13,816 nucleotides of DNA from Methanocalculus sp. MSAO_Arc2 (GCA_003838065.1 QZAC01000092.1:1-13816); one strand, 5' to 3'. Counted from the stretch's first letter, positions 6,573 to 13,130 are shown. A program made the numbers and translations. Notes: a model not told the origin generated them from the sequence alone.

Positions 6573-7181
6573 TCACTTCCTCGCATACAGTATGCTGAAA
6601 TAGCTACTCTCGAAAGGGAGTTCATCTCCGGAATAGATCGCCATCCCATCCATATACATCCGCTCGATCAGGACGAATTCACAATATCCCTCCTGTTTCA
6701 GGCGATCTGCCTCTTCCCTGGGGCGCCTTACCTTCAACCGGATTATAACATCCGGATCGGACCCATCTGATACAGAAAAGCTCTTTGATATGGGGATTGC
6801 TGCTGCCGAAGAGAATGCAGTAATTGCACTGATACCGGGCACTGTCTCACAGACTATCCCGGGATAGTCCCTCCTGAGAATCGAGGTTAAACGGGAGAAG
6901 GTGGAGAAGAAGTTTGGATCTCCGATGATGCCAAATACAACAGTTCCATGAATGGCAGGGTATGCAATCTTCTTTGCGTTCTCTTCCATACAGGATTCAA
7001 TATAGGATTCATCGTTTGTCATGGGAAAATCAAGCATGACAGCATCGCTGCGGTAGGGGGCAACGAGATCATATGCCATTTCTCCAGGAATAAAGACTTT
7101 ATCTGCCTCCTTGAGAAGCCGAACCGCTCGTAATGTAAGGAGTTCGGGATCCCCCGGTCCAAGCCCTACGGCAATAAGCAT
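6573..7181 (-). CDS. cbiL: Cobalt-factor II C20-methyltransferase
   Basis: First methylation of the corrin branch: CbiL adds a methyl at C20 of cobalt-factor II, or of cobalt-sirohydrochlorin. The 202-aa protein has AVGLGPGDPELLTLRAVRLL at the N-terminus, then IIGDPNFFSTFSRL (85-98) and TVPGISAITAFSSAAAIP (113 onward), all typical of CobI/CbiL. The ATG shares one base with the cbiT stop (TGATG), so the two should be co-translated. This is a different protein from the Ni/Co transporter accessory protein also called CbiL. Confidence 0.94.
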   Translation of the reverse strand: MLIAVGLGPGDPELLTLRAVRLLKEADKVFIPGEMAYDLVAPYRSDAVMLDFPMTNDESYIESCMEENAKKIAYPAIHGTVVFGIIGDPNFFSTFSRLTSILRRDYPGIVCETVPGISAITAFSSAAAIPISKSFSVSDGSDPDVIIRLKVRRPREEADRLKQEGYCEFVLIERMYMDGMAIYSGDELPFESSYFSILYARK

Positions 7182-7720
7182 CAGCGGCTTCCCCCGGATA
7201 TGATATAGACCGGATTGATCGGCTTAAAGATCGTTTTTCCAGCCAGATCATGAGATCGTGATACCTGGAGATGGATCGCCTCTGAAAAAATACCGAGCCT
7301 GCGCATCTCAGTTATTGCAAGAGCCGCAGTTTCGAGAAGAACTGCGTTTACAACAATTGAACGGACATGTTTTGCTGCCAGATATTCAAGGATCACAGAG
7401 AGTTCCTTTGACCCGCCGATGAATGCAATATCGATTGTATCAGCATGCTTCAAAAAATCAACGGCATTGCCTTCAACCAATGTGATATTATCACAGCCTG
7501 CAGAGGCGATTCTCCTGCGAGCATGATCGATTGCCTCTGAACGCATGTCTATTGCATGCACATGTCCTGCAGTCTTTGCGATGGCAATGCTGACGGTTCC
7601 TGTTCCACAGCCAATATCAATTGCGATATCACCGTTTCTTACGCCGAGTTTTGCCAGTGAGACCGCACAGATCTCAGGCTGAGTCGGCCCGCCTCTCAAT
7701 GTATTCACCTTCATCATCAT
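7181..7720 (-). CDS. cbiT: Cobalt-precorrin-6B C15-methyltransferase (decarboxylating)
   Basis: CbiT methylates C15 and removes the C12 acetate carboxylate. It has the class I methyltransferase fold: GGPTQPEICAVSLAKL near the start, then SAM motif I DIGCGTGTVSIA (35-46), HAIDMRSEAID, and EGNAVDF. The 179-aa size matches stand-alone archaeal CbiT. Three ATGs in a row (7720, 7717, 7714) could start it; none has a proper ribosome site. The good GGAGG upstream instead serves a short overlapping frame (7736-7674), so cbiT may be translated by re-initiation or from a leaderless transcript. It is the first gene of the cbi operon. Confidence 0.94.
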   Translation of the reverse strand: MMMKVNTLRGGPTQPEICAVSLAKLGVRNGDIAIDIGCGTGTVSIAIAKTAGHVHAIDMRSEAIDHARRRIASAGCDNITLVEGNAVDFLKHADTIDIAFIGGSKELSVILEYLAAKHVRSIVVNAVLLETAALAITEMRRLGIFSEAIHLQVSRSHDLAGKTIFKPINPVYIISGGSR

Positions 7721-7736
7721 CTGGTGCAGGAGGCAT
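7674..7736 (-). CDS. Possible 20-residue leader peptide overlapping the cbiT start
   Basis: Minus-strand ATG at 7736 follows a GGAGG ribosome site with 5-nt spacing, the best in this leader. It reads MPPAPDDDEGEYIERRADSA and then stops at TGA (7676-7674) inside cbiT, in a different frame. An ATG directly before (7739) is also in frame. It may be a translated leader peptide that couples ribosomes to cbiT, or a chance frame. There is no homology evidence. Confidence 0.25.
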   Translation of the reverse strand: MPPAPDDDEGEYIERRADSA

Positions 7737-7748
7737 CATATCCTCCTG
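7727..7748 (-). promoter_or_regulatory. Hairpin that can sequester the ribosome site at the head of the cbi operon
   Basis: On the minus strand CAGGAGG (7748-7742) pairs perfectly with CCTCCTG (7733-7727) around an 8-nt loop, ATATGATG, that contains two start codons. The left arm is the Shine-Dalgarno sequence itself. Such a stem would hide the ribosome site unless opened, so it is a plausible translational control point for the operon. The pairing is seen; regulation is inferred. Confidence 0.45.
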
Positions 7749-7776
7749 TTGTTTACACCTATTTGCTTGATTTCTT

Positions 7777-7786
7777 AATACGTATT
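7777..7786. promoter_or_regulatory. Palindrome AATACGTATT in the cbiT/ferredoxin divergent spacer
   Basis: This perfect 10-bp palindrome lies 57 bp upstream of the first cbiT ATG. It is the most TATA-like element for the cbi operon in this spacer and would give a transcript starting near 7755, just before the ribosome-site hairpin. Being symmetric, it could instead be an operator. The 182-bp spacer also holds AAGAGC-N11-GCTCTT (7821-7843). Confidence 0.3.
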
Positions 7787-7902
7787 TGGTATCATCCTGG
7801 AGCAGGAATCAGATCCAGTAAAGAGCTATACGGGGTTGCTCTTGAGTTCAACCTGGAGAAAATCAATATCATTAAACGTCTATCAAACCAATCACATTGG
7901 CA

Positions 7903-8076
7903 ATGCTCACTATACAACGGGATATCTGTGGATATTGCGGAGCCTGTGTCTCGGTCTGCCCGGAAGGCGCTCTCGAGTTAATCGATGCCTATCTGACAGT
8001 CGATCAATCCTGTATTGATTGTGGTATCTGTGACAGGATCTGTCCGCTCGGCGCTCTGGAGGTCATCACAGAATGA
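7903..8076 (+). CDS. 2[4Fe-4S] ferredoxin, probable electron donor to geranylgeranyl reductase
   Basis: A 57-aa protein starting MLTIQRDICGYCGACVSVCP and ending PLGALEVITE. Two complete C-x2-C-x2-C-x3-C-P motifs (CGYCGACVSVCP and CIDCGICDRICP) bind two [4Fe-4S] clusters. Its stop overlaps the reductase start in an ATGA, so the pair is co-translated. In Methanosarcina acetivorans a ferredoxin encoded beside geranylgeranyl reductase is known to support full lipid saturation, which fits this pairing. No ribosome site precedes the ATG. An AT-rich CAATATCATTAAAC (about 7865-7878) lies about 30 nt upstream, so the message may be leaderless. A CCAAT-CAC-ATTGG dyad (7888-7900) touches the start. Confidence 0.92.
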   Translation: MLTIQRDICGYCGACVSVCPEGALELIDAYLTVDQSCIDCGICDRICPLGALEVITE

Positions 8077-9266
8077 AGCAGCGGTATGATATGCTGGTTG
8101 TTGGCGGAGGCCCCGGGGGGGCACTGGCAGCAAAGACTGCTGCAGATAAAGGTCTTTCTGTCTGTCTCGTAGAAAAGAGGCCTGCTATTGGTGCTCCTGT
8201 GAGGTGTGCTGAAGGTATCGGCAAAGAGCTTCTGCGAGATTTTCTCCCTCCAGATCCAAAATGGATCTGTACCGAAATAGAAGCTGCAGAACTAATCGCC
8301 CCTGATGGGTTCTCGATGTTTCTTGAGCCGGAAAGGGCAGGCAATGAGGTAGGGTATATCCTTGATCGGAAAATCTTTGACCGTGAACTCATCTGGAAGG
8401 CAGCAGAAGCCGGTGCCGAGACCTATGTAAAAGCCCGGGCATCAGCACCTATCATGAAGGACGGTGCAGTTGGTGGTGCGGTCATTGAACAGTATGGTAA
8501 GGTCTATGACGTCCATGCCGATATTGTTGTTGCCGCAGATGGTATTGAATCAAAATTTGCCAGATGGGCGGGCATTGATACAACTGTTCCTTTCCGTGAG
8601 ATCGAAACCTGTGCCCAGTATATGATGACTGGACTGGATATTGATTCAAAGGTAACACAATTCCATCTCGGAAACGAGGTTGCCCCGGCGGGATATGGAT
8701 GGGTTTTTCCAAAAGGCAACGGGACAGCAAATGTCGGCCTTGGTATTGGCGGTGGCAAAAGCGGCAACGGCCACCGTGCAAAGGACTATCTTGACCGGTT
8801 CGTCTCCCGTGTATTCCCTGAAGGCAGAGTAATTGAGCTTGTTATCGGAGGTGTTTCCGTCTGCAGGCCGCTGGCATCCACTGTTGCAGATAATATGATA
8901 ATCGTCGGCGATGCAGCACGAGTCTCAGATCCTATCACCGGTGGCGGTATCTATAATGCGATGTATACCGGACGCCTGGCTGGCGAAACTGCAGTTGCCG
9001 CAATCGAAGCTGGCGATACCAGCAAGGCCGCACTGATGCCCTATGACACCGGCTGGCGCCGATCAAGTATGGGCAGGGCGCTTGACCGCAATTATGCCGT
9101 CAAGGAAATTTTCGTAAAGCTCACTGATGAAAAGCTCAACGCAATTATCCACTCAATATCCCGGCTGAACCTCTCCGAATTCAGCACACTGATGCTTATC
9201 AAAGAGCTTATCCAGGTAAATCCGGCTCTCTTTCTTGAACTCAAACACCTCAGGGCATTTCTCTGA
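8073..9266 (+). CDS. Digeranylgeranylglycerophospholipid (geranylgeranyl) reductase, FAD-dependent
   Basis: This enzyme saturates the isoprenoid chains of archaeal ether lipids at the membrane. The N-terminus has the FAD Rossmann motif DMLVVGGGPGGALAAKTAA (6-24) and EKRPAIGAPVRCAEG (34-48), including Cys45 in the PVRC(A/G)EG motif typical of these reductases. A GYGWVFPKGNGTANVGLGIG segment lies mid-protein. The second FAD motif is IIVGDAARVSDPITGGGIYNAM. The C-terminal helical part is lipid-facing in known structures. At 397 aa it is full length. The ATG overlaps the ferredoxin stop by 4 nt, and the ferredoxin is probably its reductant. It ends 48 bp before the convergent trkA gene. Confidence 0.94.
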   Translation: MKQRYDMLVVGGGPGGALAAKTAADKGLSVCLVEKRPAIGAPVRCAEGIGKELLRDFLPPDPKWICTEIEAAELIAPDGFSMFLEPERAGNEVGYILDRKIFDRELIWKAAEAGAETYVKARASAPIMKDGAVGGAVIEQYGKVYDVHADIVVAADGIESKFARWAGIDTTVPFREIETCAQYMMTGLDIDSKVTQFHLGNEVAPAGYGWVFPKGNGTANVGLGIGGGKSGNGHRAKDYLDRFVSRVFPEGRVIELVIGGVSVCRPLASTVADNMIIVGDAARVSDPITGGGIYNAMYTGRLAGETAVAAIEAGDTSKAALMPYDTGWRRSSMGRALDRNYAVKEIFVKLTDEKLNAIIHSISRLNLSEFSTLMLIKELIQVNPALFLELKHLRAFL

Positions 9267-9279
9267 GCCAGGAGGTTTT

Positions 9280-9304
9280 GGTGGAGAGAGCATATCCACT
9301 TTTT
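9280..9304 (+). terminator. Terminator after the geranylgeranyl reductase gene
   Basis: GGTGGA (9280-9285) pairs with TCCACT (9295-9300, one G-U pair) around a 9-nt loop, directly followed by a T-run that starts at 9300. It lies between two convergent genes, as expected for transcript ending. Confidence 0.55.
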
Positions 9305-9314
9305 ATAATTCAGT

Positions 9315-9980
9315 CTATTGTGCATATCTCCTGAACTGCTGATTTAAATAACGGAGATTTTTCATTTCTGAGTCTTTCTTTGAAAAGACGGTGATGGTAT
9401 CTCCTGGTCGAATAATGATATCCCCTCGTGGGATAATCAATTCTCCTGCCCGGTGTATTGCAATAAAAACAAAATCCTTCACCTCGAGATCACGGATCTC
9501 CCGATCGACACCACGTGAATCTTCCTCGACAATGATTTCAAAGATGCCGCCACCCGGGATCGAGGCAAGTGCCTGTGTATTTGGGTTCTCAGCCCAGGTA
9601 TAGAGCGATCGTGCAACGATCTCATCAGGATTCTCGCTGACCCTGACGCCGACCTCACGGAATAGTTCTGTATGCTCTTTCTGATTGACTATTGAAACAA
9701 CATTTGGAACATCATACCGTTTGGCAAGCCAGCAGGTCATCAAATTCGCGGCATCATCACTTGTGGTTGCAACGAGAGCATCGGCATTGTCGATTCCAGC
9801 ATCTTCGAGGATTGCCTTGTCGGTGGAATTGCCGGTGATTGCCAGGAGATCATAGTATTCAAGCATCGTGGCACACCGCTCTTCGTCTTTGTCGATGACC
9901 ACCACGCTGTCGCCGTTTTCTTCAGCAGTCGCCGCCAGGCTCCTCCCGATGCCCCCAAGACCCACCACGATGATGTACAT
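9315..9980 (-). CDS. trkA: TrkA-type potassium transport regulator (RCK: TrkA-N + TrkA-C)
   Basis: Cytoplasmic nucleotide-binding subunit that gates a TrkH/KtrB-type K+ channel. Residues 1-16 carry the Rossmann glycine motif VVGLGGIGRSLA, followed by VVVIDKDEERC, whose acidic end fits NAD(H) binding. Then come GNSTDKAILEDAGI, ALVATTSDDAANLM and SIVNQKEHTELFREVGV. A TrkA-C domain fills about 135-219 (RELIIPRGDIIIRPGDTITVF-like end). At 221 aa it is the single-unit form. No channel gene is next to it. Transcription is probably leaderless: TATTTTAA (10009-10002) lies about 25 nt before the ATG and there is no ribosome site. Confidence 0.92.
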   Translation of the reverse strand: MYIIVVGLGGIGRSLAATAEENGDSVVVIDKDEERCATMLEYYDLLAITGNSTDKAILEDAGIDNADALVATTSDDAANLMTCWLAKRYDVPNVVSIVNQKEHTELFREVGVRVSENPDEIVARSLYTWAENPNTQALASIPGGGIFEIIVEEDSRGVDREIRDLEVKDFVFIAIHRAGELIIPRGDIIIRPGDTITVFSKKDSEMKNLRYLNQQFRRYAQ

Positions 9981-10001
9981 ACGGAGTTTCTTATGGAGGT
10001 G

Positions 10002-10009
10002 TTAAAATA
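10002..10009. promoter_or_regulatory. Shared TATA element of the divergent trkA and rnhB genes
   Basis: The 54-bp spacer holds one clear TATA-like element, read TTAAAATA on plus and TATTTTAA on minus. Its centre is about 29 nt from the rnhB ATG and about 25 nt from the trkA ATG, the usual archaeal TATA-to-start distance on both sides. Neither gene has a ribosome site, so both messages look leaderless or nearly so. Confidence 0.5.
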
Positions 10010-10034
10010 CCTTGCGGAGTGAATCTGTACCCAT

Positions 10035-10673
10035 ATGTTCTGTGGTGTGGATGAAGCTGGCAAGGGTGCCGTCCTGGGACCGATGGTTGTCGCAGGGGTG
10101 AGCCTGCGCAACCTGCACGTCCTTGATAGACTGGGTGTTCTTGATTCCAAACTGATCCCGCAAAAGAAGCGGGAAGAAATCTTCGTTACCATCCAGGATA
10201 TTTGCACCTGTCACGCCGTCTATATTACCCCCGGCGAGATTGACGAATGGATCCCAAGAGAATCCATGAATATGATTGTTGCACGTGCACATGCCGCCTG
10301 CATAACAGCACTTCTCCCGGAGACTGCATTTCTTGATGCATGTGATGTCAATGAACAGCGGTTTGCGAGAACAGTTCACAACCTTCTCAGGACACCATGC
10401 AGTGTGGTTGCAGAGCACAGGGCAGATCTCTCCCATAGCATCGTTGGTGCAGCAAGCATCATTGCAAAGGTGCTCCGTGACCGGGCAATCCATGACCTTT
10501 CGCTTGAATATGGTGATATCGGGAGTGGGTATCCTTCAGATAAAAAGACGATTCAGTTTCTCTCAGAATACATCGCAGAACACGAAAACCCCCCACCCTG
10601 TGCACGTGCAAGCTGGTCCACTGTCACCGGACTTCTTTCTGCCCGTGCTCAGTCATCACTCGCAGATTTTTGA
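10035..10673 (+). CDS. rnhB: Ribonuclease HII
   Basis: Cuts RNA in RNA-DNA hybrids and removes single ribonucleotides from DNA. The N-terminus MFCGVDEAGKGAVLGPMVVAG carries the DEAGKG catalytic motif (Asp6, Glu7). The other metal-binding acids are Asp101 in FLDACDVN and Asp131 in EHRADLSHSIVGAASIIAKV. GSGYPSDKKT follows, as is typical of the family. At 212 aa it is full length for archaeal RNase HII. The ATG is chosen because it lies three residues before the catalytic strand; no ribosome site is visible and leaderless expression is likely. Confidence 0.95.
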   Translation: MFCGVDEAGKGAVLGPMVVAGVSLRNLHVLDRLGVLDSKLIPQKKREEIFVTIQDICTCHAVYITPGEIDEWIPRESMNMIVARAHAACITALLPETAFLDACDVNEQRFARTVHNLLRTPCSVVAEHRADLSHSIVGAASIIAKVLRDRAIHDLSLEYGDIGSGYPSDKKTIQFLSEYIAEHENPPPCARASWSTVTGLLSARAQSSLADF

Positions 10674-10685
10674 TATCATCAAGGG

Positions 10686-10692
10686 TTTTAAG
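10686..10692 (+). promoter_or_regulatory. Candidate TATA element for the membrane protease gene
   Basis: GGTTTTAAG, centred about 29 nt before the ATG at 10718, would give a nearly leaderless message. A second AT-rich element, ATATTTATATC (10706-10716), is too close to the start codon to serve it. Co-transcription with rnhB is also possible, since only 44 bp separate them. Confidence 0.35.
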
Positions 10693-10717
10693 ATGACCTA
10701 CATCAATATTTATATCA

Positions 10718-12022
10718 ATGGAATGGTACTATCCTGTCGTTTTTGCCATCATTCTGTATGCAATTGTAGCGGCAGTAATCAGGTGGTGCGGACTTTTTCC
10801 CGAAAATATCTCCTTTTTCGGACCGATAATGGCAATCAGAACCGAAAGTGTTGGGTTCTTTGATCGCTTTACCCGCTACACCCCACTAAAAACGTTTTTC
10901 AGAGCTTATGGGACCATCGGTGTGCTGATGGTTGTTGTCATTTCCGCTTTGATGACATACCTTCTGGTTCGGACAACAGAAATTACCCTGCTGACACAGC
11001 CTGAGCCAACAGAATTCCAGAAACCCCAGAACATCCTTTTGATACCCGGGATAAATGAGTTCATCCCATCCAGCTTTGCTGTCTGGACTGCACTTGTCCT
11101 GACCATTGCAATCCATGAGTTCGGCCATGGGATACTCTGCAGGATAGAAGGGATCGCAGTGAAGAGTACCGGACTTCTTGTTGCCGTCATTCCAATAGGT
11201 GCATTTGTCGAACCTGATGAAGAGGATATCGACAGAACACATGGGATGGCAAAAATGCGGATGTTTGGAGCTGGAATTGCATATAATCTGACCATCGGGA
11301 TTGCCTGTTTCATTGTCCTCGTCTTCCTGCTCGGAATGGTCATCCCCTCTCCAGCACCTGTCATCACCGGGGTCTATCAGGACTATCCTGCATATGAAGC
11401 GGATCTTCCATATCCATCAATAATCACCATGGTAAATGGCAACCCTGTTGAAACAAGAAATGAAGTGACTGCTCTCCTTCACAAGACCGTTCCCGGTGAC
11501 GAAATCACCCTTACAGTCGATAAAGAAGGTATGCTTGTAGAAAGGACACTGGTTCTCTCTGAATGGCCGGAAGAACTTGAGATGGATCTATCATCCGGGT
11601 TCATGGGCGTAACCTACTATGACAGCGAGCGTGTCGTCACCGTCTTTGGCAACCTTGCATCACCGGAAGGGATGCTGTATCTCCTGATCGCACCACTGAA
11701 TATCGTACCGGGTGCAGAATTTCTCAGGGTGATCCCGTACGAATCAGTGGAGAGTACCTACCTCCAGGTACCGTTTGACAGGTTCTGGTCGGTGATCCAT
11801 CTTCTCTTCTGGATTGGCTGGATTAACATTATGGTTGGAATCTTTAATGCACTTCCGATGCTTCCGCTGGACGGCGGCCATATTTTACGGGAAGGATTAA
11901 ACCGCCTCCTGGAACGGCGAGGACTCAGCAGGTATGTGGATGGGATCGTAGCCTCGGTTTCATGGGCGGTGCTCTTTATGCTGATGACCCCAATTCTTCT
12001 GCCCTATCTCTTTCATCTCTGA
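10718..12022 (+). CDS. Site-2 protease-like membrane metalloprotease (M50) with PDZ domain
   Basis: Intramembrane zinc protease. An N-terminal membrane segment (about 6-24) precedes FFGPIMAIRTESVGFFDR, and a second hydrophobic segment spans about 65-85. The zinc motif IAIHEFGHGIL (His133, Glu134, His137) lies in the next membrane helix. A PDZ-like domain follows at about 215-290 (SIITMVNGNPVETRNEV). The third metal-ligand motif NALPMLPLDGGH (Asp385) is in a late helix, and a final hydrophobic segment ends the protein. All catalytic parts are present. At 434 aa it is of the larger archaeal class. The substrate is unknown; the neighbours give no hint. It converges on the acetyltransferase genes with a 21-bp gap. 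Confidence 0.93.
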   Translation: MEWYYPVVFAIILYAIVAAVIRWCGLFPENISFFGPIMAIRTESVGFFDRFTRYTPLKTFFRAYGTIGVLMVVVISALMTYLLVRTTEITLLTQPEPTEFQKPQNILLIPGINEFIPSSFAVWTALVLTIAIHEFGHGILCRIEGIAVKSTGLLVAVIPIGAFVEPDEEDIDRTHGMAKMRMFGAGIAYNLTIGIACFIVLVFLLGMVIPSPAPVITGVYQDYPAYEADLPYPSIITMVNGNPVETRNEVTALLHKTVPGDEITLTVDKEGMLVERTLVLSEWPEELEMDLSSGFMGVTYYDSERVVTVFGNLASPEGMLYLLIAPLNIVPGAEFLRVIPYESVESTYLQVPFDRFWSVIHLLFWIGWINIMVGIFNALPMLPLDGGHILREGLNRLLERRGLSRYVDGIVASVSWAVLFMLMTPILLPYLFHL

Positions 12023-12043
12023 AGCAGAAATGTGCAAAAAGCA

Positions 12044-12478
12044 TCAGTCAGTCACGGGCCTTGCCATAGGAACAGCCCTATGGCTCTCTTTCTCACCAAA
12101 ATAGAGAATAAAACGATCGCGTATTGACTGGGGCATCTCCTGTTGATCAATTTGTTGGAACCCAAAAGGCTCAAAGAAACTGGTCATTGGGGGTGGTGAA
12201 TGTGTATATATCACTTCCTTTCCACAGGCTTCAAGCAGTGCAGAAATAGCAAGGTGGGCATACCCCTTTCCCCTGTATTGTTCAGGGGTGAAGATGCAAT
12301 CCATCTCAAGGCCGTCTGAATGTCTGGTGCACCGGGCAGTGGTAGTGATTTCTCCATTGTCATACACCACAAATATCCTCTCTTTCACCGGATCAGCCTT
12401 CTGCTTGCGGAAATCCTGCCAGATTGTTTCTGCAAGAGCATATTCTTCTGGTTTGAGTTCACGGACGATAGCTTCCAT
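12044..12478 (-). CDS. GNAT-family N-acetyltransferase (paralogue 1)
   Basis: A 144-aa single-domain GNAT protein. The acetyl-CoA motif is FTPEQYRGKGYAHLAISALL, with the R/Q-x-x-G-x-G/A loop visible as YRGKGYA. ARCTRHSDGLEMDCIF forms the preceding strand, and FFEPFGFQ is the usual late motif. I start it at ATG 12478 because GGAGAT (12490-12485) lies 6 nt upstream, the TATA box at 12515-12524 predicts a message starting near 12493, and the paralogue next door aligns from here. The open frame extends to a TTG at 12505 that would lie before the transcript start. The acceptor substrate is unknown. By hand count about 54% of residues match the neighbouring paralogue without gaps. Confidence 0.88.
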   Translation of the reverse strand: MEAIVRELKPEEYALAETIWQDFRKQKADPVKERIFVVYDNGEITTTARCTRHSDGLEMDCIFTPEQYRGKGYAHLAISALLEACGKEVIYTHSPPPMTSFFEPFGFQQIDQQEMPQSIRDRFILYFGEKESHRAVPMARPVTD

Positions 12479-12484
12479 TACGGT

Positions 12485-12524
12485 ATCTCCGATAGGTTTA
12501 TTCAAAATGATATTATTTAAATAT
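12485..12524 (-). promoter_or_regulatory. Promoter and ribosome site of GNAT paralogue 1
   Basis: TATA box ATATTTAAAT (12524-12515) predicts a start near 12493, and the ribosome site GGAGAT (12490-12485) precedes the ATG at 12478 by 6 nt. The gene therefore has its own promoter although the paralogue lies upstream on the same strand. Confidence 0.5.
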
Positions 12525-12542
12525 GATAGATCTCACTCATGT

Positions 12543-12568
12543 AACCTCGGTATGCTGTGCCGGAGGTT
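12543..12568 (-). terminator. Hairpin between the two acetyltransferase genes
   Basis: AACCTC (12543-12548) pairs with GAGGTT (12563-12568), extended inward by GG/CC across one bulged G. It lies 43 bp after the stop of paralogue 2 and just upstream of the promoter of paralogue 1. No T-run follows, so termination is uncertain; it may be an operator. Confidence 0.25.
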
Positions 12569-12610
12569 TCTCTCCTATCTGCAGCCATTTATGTGGTCTT
12601 TTAGCAATGT

Positions 12611-13048
12611 TTAGGCCACAGTACCCTGCCGAACCATCGGGACCGCGTTGCATCCTTCCATCTCGCCAAAACAGAATATGAACCGGTCCCGGATCGTCTG
12701 TGGCATCGTTCTCTCTTCAATCCTCTCAAAACCAAGGGACGTATAAAATGCAATCAGGGGGAGTGTTGAGTGAATGTATATCGCCTCACTTCCACAGTCA
12801 TCAATGAGTGCCTCGACCACAATTCGGGCATATCCTTTCCCCCGGTGCTTCTCGGGGGTGAAGACACAGTCCATCTCCAGTCCATCAGTATGGCGGGTGC
12901 AGCGGGCTGTTGCAGCGAGTTCAGCAGAATTGAATACTCCAAATATTCGCTCATTCGACGGATCGGCTTTTTGGCCGCGGTACTGGATCCAGAGCTGTTC
13001 AGCATCTTTAAACTCTTCTCTTCTGAGTTCACGAACGGTGGGTGTCAT
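12611..13048 (-). CDS. GNAT-family N-acetyltransferase (paralogue 2)
   Basis: A 145-aa GNAT protein paralogous to the next gene. It shares the VREL start, QKADP, ERIF, ATARCTRHTDGLEMDC, RGKGYA, IRDRFI and AVPM blocks. Acetyl-CoA binding is by FTPEKHRGKGYARIVVEAL; the late motif is FYTSLGFERI. The ATG at 13048 has a strong AGGAGGAAA site (13059-13051) 5 nt away. Some of the most conserved blocks (ARCTRH, DGLEMDC, MPQ-IRDRF) are not general GNAT motifs and may mark a shared, unknown substrate. Confidence 0.9.
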   Translation of the reverse strand: MTPTVRELRREEFKDAEQLWIQYRGQKADPSNERIFGVFNSAELAATARCTRHTDGLEMDCVFTPEKHRGKGYARIVVEALIDDCGSEAIYIHSTLPLIAFYTSLGFERIEERTMPQTIRDRFIFCFGEMEGCNAVPMVRQGTVA

Positions 13049-13050
13049 AT

Positions 13051-13094
13051 TTTCCTCCTGAATGATGTAAATGAGGTGGATATATAAAAAAAGG
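13051..13094 (-). promoter_or_regulatory. Promoter and ribosome site of GNAT paralogue 2
   Basis: TATA box CTTTTTTTATATA (13093-13081) predicts a start near 13060, immediately before the AGGAGGAAA ribosome site (13059-13051). The leader would thus be only about a dozen bases. The T7 part may also end the upstream SPFH transcript. Confidence 0.5.
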
Positions 13095-13116
13095 ATTGCT
13101 GTCAGCTATCTGCTGA
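13085..13116 (-). terminator. Hairpin and T-run after the SPFH-protein gene
   Basis: TCAGC-AGATA-GCTGA (13116-13102) lies about 15 nt after the TAG stop, and nine bases later a run of seven T (minus strand) follows. Oligo-T is the main termination signal in archaea. The run overlaps the TATA box of the next gene. Confidence 0.4.
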
Positions 13117-13130
13117 TATCTTCTCTGGCT

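Noticed and set aside
6572..6649. N-terminal extension of cbiF to an ATG at 6649
   Set aside because: The family begins at MNTFYIVGAG (6571) with a good ribosome site; the extension lies within cbiL.
7721..7902. Cobalamin riboswitch upstream of cbiT
   Set aside because: The 182-bp spacer is short for a full one and I see no conserved B12-box-like core; only simple hairpins are present.
7724..8018. Two plus-strand frames (85 and 60 residues) in the spacer and over the ferredoxin gene
   Set aside because: Both run out of frame through the ferredoxin, whose eight cysteines are unmistakable. The spacer part shows no ribosome site or domain.
10002..10493. 163-residue minus-strand Cys-rich frame
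   Set aside because: Antisense to RNase HII, which carries all four catalytic acids; the Cys content is a by-product of the complementary strand.
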